NCBI GenBank assembly: GCA_946405675.1
Contig: CAMJIC010000023.1
Span: forward strand, 1-17,616
Length of the DNA stretch: 17,616 bases
Reading direction: 5' to 3'
From: an uncultured Clostridia bacterium
GTDB lineage: Bacteria; Bacillota; Clostridia; Lachnospirales; Lachnospiraceae
The notes below the pieces were generated by a model. It was not told where the DNA came from. It did no database searches and worked only from the letters and a program-made list of their open reading frames with translations. Each line of letters starts with the position of its first letter. The first letter of the stretch is position 1. Shown here piece by piece: positions 14,007 through 17,616 of the stretch. The position numbers were made by a program, and so were the translations under genes.

Positions 14007-15065
14007 GGACAGCATTTTCAGATACAGACCCTTTACATGTGTTTTTTTGGTCAGGCCACCGTGGATCATCATGTGATCGCCATGATAAACAGGAGATATG
14101 TTCCACACGCCCGGGCGAATATTCTTCCTTGTCAGTTTCTGCTGCGGCTCCCCAAAGGGGGCTTTTGCGGAGATCGTATTGACCAGTCCGTCATTTTCAT
14201 GCCATGCGTCATCAATCACCGTTCCCCCCTTTGTCGTTCCGCTGTAACAGCCAATCTGGATAGAACGCCTTACAAAGAACGGGTCTGTGATTTTGCGCAG
14301 CGGACGATGGATCCCATTTCCGCAATCCTTTGTCGAACTGCAGGGAACAGAGAAATAGTAAATATCAGAAAATGTCGTCAGATGCCGGTTCATGGCAGCC
14401 GCACGGTCCACATGCATATCATAGCCGGCATAGTCCCGCTCATCCCTTCCATCCTTTGAAGGCACGAGTCTTTTGACCAGAATCTTAGCAAGAAGCCTGG
14501 TCCACAATGGTGCCTCCACCCTGTCAGGATCAAAGCTCTCATCTTCAAGCATATCATAAGCGGTCGTCCCGTTCAGCGGTGATGCAAGCGTCACAATGCT
14601 GTGGATCCTGATCTTTGATCCGCCGAGGAAGAAAGGACTCACATCATTCGCCTCCGTATGCTCAAATTCCTCCTTCACGCCATGACGAAGAATCTCTGTA
14701 AAGAGCCGGATGGTCGCTCCTCCAAAGGAATGCCCGATCAGCACAAGCTGTGTTCCTTCATCCCACCGGTCAATCAGCGGACAGCCCGAAAAATCTCTGC
14801 CGAACCGTTCATGCCGGTTCTGCGTGCTGTGCTGCTTACCATAGTCCACCCGCGAGCCGGAAAGCTGTGCGTACAGTTCACAGGCCCTGTCCCAGGCGCT
14901 GCCATGAGGGGCAACGGACGCAGCATAACAATCGAATCCTTTTTCTCTGAGAAACGCAATCAGATCGCCGTCCTTCATCCCCCAGTATGGAGTCTTCTGG
15001 TATTTCTCATCGTAGCTGCCCCAGCCGGACAAACCGTGTACAAAAATGTATTTCAAACGACTCAT
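13980..15065 (-). CDS. Lipase/esterase, alpha/beta hydrolase of the Geobacillus family I.5 (zinc-type), no signal peptide
   Basis: The 361-residue protein hydrolyses ester bonds, probably of acylglycerols. It aligns by eye over its whole length with secreted Geobacillus thermoalkalophilic lipases: FVHGLSGWG (8-16), WDRACELYAQL (58-68), VDYG followed by HERFGR, GHSFGG (111-116), NDGLVNT (291-297) and GVWN (319-322). The expected triad is present: Ser113, Asp292 and His331. The four residues that bind structural zinc in those lipases also have counterparts: Asp59, His79, His85 and Asp216. The nucleophile elbow is GHSFG, where Geobacillus has AHSQG. Unlike the Geobacillus enzymes there is no signal peptide; the ORF starts right at the first strand, with a GAGGAAG site about 11 nt upstream. 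The protein is therefore predicted to be cytoplasmic or exported by another route. It is followed by the 160-residue protein gene. The family is confident, the natural substrate unknown. Confidence 0.9.
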   Translation of the reverse strand: MSRLKYIFVHGLSGWGSYDEKYQKTPYWGMKDGDLIAFLREKGFDCYAASVAPHGSAWDRACELYAQLSGSRVDYGKQHSTQNRHERFGRDFSGCPLIDRWDEGTQLVLIGHSFGGATIRLFTEILRHGVKEEFEHTEANDVSPFFLGGSKIRIHSIVTLASPLNGTTAYDMLEDESFDPDRVEAPLWTRLLAKILVKRLVPSKDGRDERDYAGYDMHVDRAAAMNRHLTTFSDIYYFSVPCSSTKDCGNGIHRPLRKITDPFFVRRSIQIGCYSGTTKGGTVIDDAWHENDGLVNTISAKAPFGEPQQKLTRKNIRPGVWNISPVYHGDHMMIHGGLTKKTHVKGLYLKMLSMIDALSYD

Positions 15066-15118
15066 TTTGATTTAATCTTCCTCTTCTAAATAACGTGTTT
15101 TCAGATCAATCCATTCTA

Positions 15119-15274
15119 TTAGCTGATTCCTGTCACTTCATCTATTAAGGAAAGCTCAATCTTGTCTCCAATCACATCTCCGGTCCCAATAAAGCCTTTT
15201 CCTTTATACAGATTCAATGCCTGATTATTATCTTTGCTGCAGGTTAAGGTCACACGATCTGAATCACCAAAGGG
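15119..15274 (-). pseudogene. GNAT acetyltransferase, C-terminal remnant
   Basis: An open frame of about 51 codons without a usable start ends at TAA 15119-15121. It reads VTLTCSKDNNQALNLY, then KGKGFIGTG, then IELSLIDEV. The N-x-x-A-x-x-LY-x-x-x-GF pattern is motif B of GNAT N-acetyltransferases. A stop codon lies directly before the fragment, and the acetyl-CoA-binding Q/RxxGxG/A part is absent, so only the last third survives. It lies 53 bp upstream of the lipase gene, in the same direction. Confidence 0.7.
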
Positions 15275-15374
15275 CTACGTTTTGATGCAGCCTTCTTAGT
15301 ATAGCACGCTTACTTGATTGTTGCCATACCTCAAACGAAAAAGACGCTCCCGGGCTGAATCAGACACAGCAGCA

Positions 15375-15650
15375 TTATCCCTTAACGGAACCAACCGTCA
15401 GTCCCCTGATAAAATATCTCTGAAAGAAAGGATACGCAATCATGACAGGCACAATTACAACAACCACCGTTGCCATCATAAATCCAACAGATGCCAGAGC
15501 CGATATGTCCTCAGAATAATTACATATATTGCCTGTACACTTTGCGGCAATATCAATAACAGATCTTCCATTTTTCCAGCTCCCGGGAACATATCTATCG
15601 TGCTGCTGTTTTCCAGACAGGATACGCAGGTAAATAAATAAGACCAATCC
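15375..15650 (-). pseudogene. Carbohydrate ABC transporter permease (LplC/YtcP, MalG-like), frameshifted C-terminal remnant
   Basis: The last part reads ISALASVGFMMATVVVVIVP and PFFQRYFIRGLTVGSVKG, the well-known C-terminus of sugar ABC permeases. The homology is spread over two frames. FIYLRIL is in one frame (to about 15618). LENSSTIDMFPGAGK and LLLILPQSVQAI are in the other (about 15616 to 15530). The first frame resumes near 15520. Two compensating indels are thus needed, and the N-terminal three quarters of the gene, including the EAA loop, is missing. No binding-protein or partner permease is nearby. It is a relic of a sugar importer, not functional. Confidence 0.75.
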
Positions 15651-15717
15651 AGATGATATGAAAGCAGCTTTGACAGTCTGTGCAAAAGACTGCTCCTTTG
15701 CTTACTTTTCCCGCACA

Positions 15718-15748
15718 GAGAAAAGAGCGCCTATCATGAGCGCTCTCA
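15718..15748 (-). terminator. Intrinsic terminator after a decayed gene
   Basis: On the minus strand GAGCGC (15740-15745), a 9-nt loop and GCGCTC (15725-15730) are followed by TTTT (15721-15724). It overlaps the TGA of the short remnant at 15746-15748. It shows that a real gene once ended here. Confidence 0.65.
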
Positions 15749-15847
15749 CTTCATCCTTGTATAAATATCCGCGTATCCATCGTGTTCGTCAAGCTCGATC
15801 GTAAGGGATCTCAGTTTCCATTCCTCATGTAAAATACCTATTATCAT
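15746..15847 (-). pseudogene. Short C-terminal coding remnant of unknown family
   Basis: A 33-codon frame from an ATG at 15847 to TGA 15746-15748 reads HEEWKLRSLTIELDEHD then GYADIYTRMK. Its composition looks like genuine protein, and it ends exactly at an intrinsic terminator. There is no ribosome site at the ATG, and an in-frame stop (TAA) lies about 7 codons upstream, so this is best read as the tail of a deleted gene. I do not recognise the family. Sequence 15648-15745 holds only a small hairpin (CAGTCT/AGACTG) besides the terminator. Confidence 0.35.
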
Positions 15848-15907
15848 AAAGCAATTATGGCATATTTATCTGACTCAAATATACCACACAAGGTACAATC
15901 TGCATAT

Positions 15908-16573
15908 CTATAAATGAGCCATGCATATAATTGCAATCCTGTCAATCTGTTCATCCGTGAAGCCGGCCGCACGGTATCTCTCGCGGTTCACCAGGACATA
16001 CAGCCCCGAATTGAGGGAGTGATAGCTCCGAACCTCGCCGAAGTTCAGATTATCCTCCTTGTGCATCTTATAAAGATTGTTTGTATCCCGTTCAAAGACA
16101 GTCTTTCCATTTTCATCCTTTATAGGTTCCCCGCTGTCATCCAACGCGTCTGTCAGCGCGTAACCTCCTCCGCACATGCCTGTGTCATGGCTTAGTCCGG
16201 CCGCTTCAAGCACCATCCAGTCAATATCCCCGCCCAAGGTAATACGATCCGCTTTGCGCTGGCTTCCGAGAACTCCCCGTTCAATTGACGATGCCAATGC
16301 CATTCCAGTCTCCAATGTTTTCTCCGAAACCATCAGGGCATGCTCCGTCTTATGATCTGTAAAGTTACGGCCGAAATCCGGGCTGTCTATAGCGACCTGC
16401 GCGCCTGCCTCATAGCTTGTATATTGATGGAGCTTTGCTTCCGACAATATTGGCAATCCGTTCCACACTTGTTCCATCATATTCACTCTCTGCAAAACTC
16501 CCGTGCCTGTGATGGCTCGATACGTCCATTTGGATGTCAGCGCCTCCGCTCGTTTTCGGGAATAAATCCACAT
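15908..16573 (-). pseudogene. HD-domain protein, truncated
   Basis: 221 codons run from a Met at 16573 to TAG 15908-15910. The pattern is that of HD-type metal-dependent phosphohydrolases: NFTDHKTEHALMVSEKT (70-86, His74 and His78), GLSHDTGM (126-133, His129-Asp130), YHSLNSG (184-190, His185) and NRE (196-198). Similar large proteins in Clostridia continue after the final CMAH with a further metal-binding and helical region. Here the frame stops two codons later, so the C-terminal part is lost. Before about residue 35 the sequence does not look like the family, and no ribosome site precedes the Met, so the 5' end is probably also lost. The original role is not known. Confidence 0.6.
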
Positions 16574-16737
16574 AGTTCCGTAAGAACAAATCCACAGGAT
16601 TTCGCTGTTGTCTCAGACCCTGTTCGTAAAAGGGAACAAATCAACCGCTGCCTCTCTACCTTATAAAAGCGAGCAGGGATGAAGTGCCGTTGTCTCAACT
16701 CTATCCAAATGGCGAGTGCATGGGGATTTCCACCGTC

Positions 16738-17418
16738 TCAACCCTGCCACTTTTTGAACCTGTACTTTCCTTTTCCGAGGCCGGTGACAGGTTTGATGAA
16801 TCCTTTCTCCGACATCTCCTTCATCAGAGCAGTGCTTCTGGTTGGTTTCAAGCCAAGAACTGTCTGAACATCGGATCTTCCGAAGATCGTCCGGAAACCA
16901 AATTCCTCCAGTAATCTACAGACATGAGAAGCAGTTTTCGCTGTAAACGAACCTTCAATGTTCGCTTTTTCTCTTTCAATGTTCGCTTTTTGCTCCTCAA
17001 TGTTCACTTTTTCATCCAGCTTAAAGGTTTCGCTGACGTGCAATGTACGGTTATGGAGCGGATGACTCTCCCACAGAAGGAGATTTTTCAAAAACAACTC
17101 CAGATATTCCGTCGTCTCATGAATGCCGTTTTTCAGGTCATTGTAGTTGGCCCGGACGAGGGAATTTCGGAAGTACCAGGCATTCTCTGCAAAAATGTCG
17201 TTGGTCACATCGAAGCCAAGCGTTCTCAGATATTTAATGAAGAAAACTGCTGTCGTTCTGGTGTTTCCTTCGCCGAAGGCATGGATCTGCCACAGCCTTG
17301 AAATGAATAACGCAAGGTGATGGATGATCTTGTCCATAGAGAGATTCCGGTACGAGAACTTTTTCTCCTCAGAAAAATCGTAATCCAGCGTTGCCCGCAG
17401 CTCTGTTGCACTTCCTGG
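16738..17418 (-). pseudogene. Fic-domain protein with C-terminal winged helix, N-terminus lost or frameshifted
   Basis: Fic proteins transfer AMP or related groups to target proteins. The motif HAFGEGNTRT (His19, Glu23, Asn25 and Arg27, counting from the Met at 17337) matches the subclass that has GNTRTTAVF in place of GNGRxxR. IFAENAWYFRNSLVRANYN follows, typical of the core. The C-terminus (about 130-199), with RSDVQTVLGLKPTRSTALMK and KGKYRFKK, is a winged-helix DNA-binding-like domain. Between them is a linker built of three 7-residue repeats. In the same frame the homology extends back past the Met (ELRATLDYDFSEEKKF) to about 17415, where a stop (TAA) closes the frame. The N-terminal half, where class II Fic proteins carry the inhibitory helix, is absent. 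There is no ribosome site at the internal Met. Confidence 0.7.
16954..17016 (-). repeat. Three in-frame 21-bp repeats in the Fic linker
   Basis: Units at 16954-16974, 16975-16995 and 16996-17016 each share TCAATGTTC.CTTTTT and encode a 7-residue unit of the type EKANIE plus one residue. Being a multiple of 3, copy-number change would lengthen or shorten the helical linker between the Fic core and the winged helix without breaking the frame. Confidence 0.8.
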
Positions 17419-17616
17419 AATTTACCAAAAATATACGAATTGATGAAGATGCACTGCTGTTTGACGCTGTAGTAAGTTGCACAATGAATCTGACCGAAGA
17501 CAGCTAACGTGGTTTCGCATCTTGTGATTTGAATCAGTGGTTTCTCGCGCATGAGGTCTACCACCCGCTGACAGTAGCGTTCGTCTTCACGAAACGCCCT
17601 GATCATCGGGTGCTTA
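17419..17616 (-). pseudogene. Unrecognised protein fragment running off the window edge
   Basis: An open frame enters from the right edge (residues before MIRAFRED are also open) and reads REKPLIQITRCETTLAVFG, QIHCATYYSVKQQC and INSYIFGKFQ before crossing into the Fic remnant in a different frame near 17415. The residue composition looks like real protein. It does not look like the usual Fic N-terminal segment, so the join may be a deletion between two genes rather than a simple frameshift. I cannot name the family. Confidence 0.4.

Overview
The window reads as chromosomal DNA from a gut-type Bacillota, most likely a Lachnospiraceae-like Clostridia. The reasons are the strong GGAGG-type ribosome binding sites, a Gram-positive-style Opp/Dpp operon, a short-form CstA, a Na/Pi-PhoU fusion, and small families seen mainly in Clostridia. 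This placement comes from protein style only; there is no rRNA or other marker.

Left part (1-6290), minus strand: a complete five-gene peptide-type ABC importer in the order solute-binding protein, permease B, permease C, ATPase D, ATPase F. It is read leftward from a roughly 470-bp leader that carries a candidate promoter and several palindromes. A perfect 15-bp hairpin separates the binding-protein gene from the permease genes. A second hairpin lies in an unusually long 208-bp gap before the ATPase genes. Neither has a U-tract, so both look like mRNA-processing or differential-expression elements rather than terminators.

Middle (6291-10883): a PfkB-type sugar or nucleoside kinase (minus) is divergent from a LacI-like ligand-sensor protein (plus) that lacks its DNA-binding domain. 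Between them lie two candidate extended -10 promoters, an inverted repeat and GC-rich direct repeats. The sensor gene is followed by three tandem 35-bp repeats and then a Na+/phosphate cotransporter-family gene with a C-terminal PhoU-like domain. A strong bidirectional terminator closes this block.

Right-middle (10970-15065), all minus strand: a lipase of the Geobacillus family I.5 type without a signal peptide, a small protein of possible PsbP/DcrB-like fold, a short CstA peptide/pyruvate transporter preceded by about ten copies of a 13-bp repeat, and a small uncharacterised protein.

Right end (15119-17616), minus strand: a graveyard of gene remnants. It holds the C-terminus of a GNAT acetyltransferase, a frameshifted C-terminus of a sugar ABC permease, a short C-terminal coding remnant with its terminator, a truncated HD-domain protein, and a Fic protein cut off or frameshifted at its N-terminus next to an unrecognised fragment. 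This looks like decayed accessory DNA with older deletions.

No rRNA, tRNA, CRISPR array, intact insertion sequence or known riboswitch was recognised. I see no convincing complete new multi-gene system. The most unusual signals are the sensor without a DNA-binding domain, the repeat arrays in front of two transporter genes, and the leaderless zinc-type lipase.
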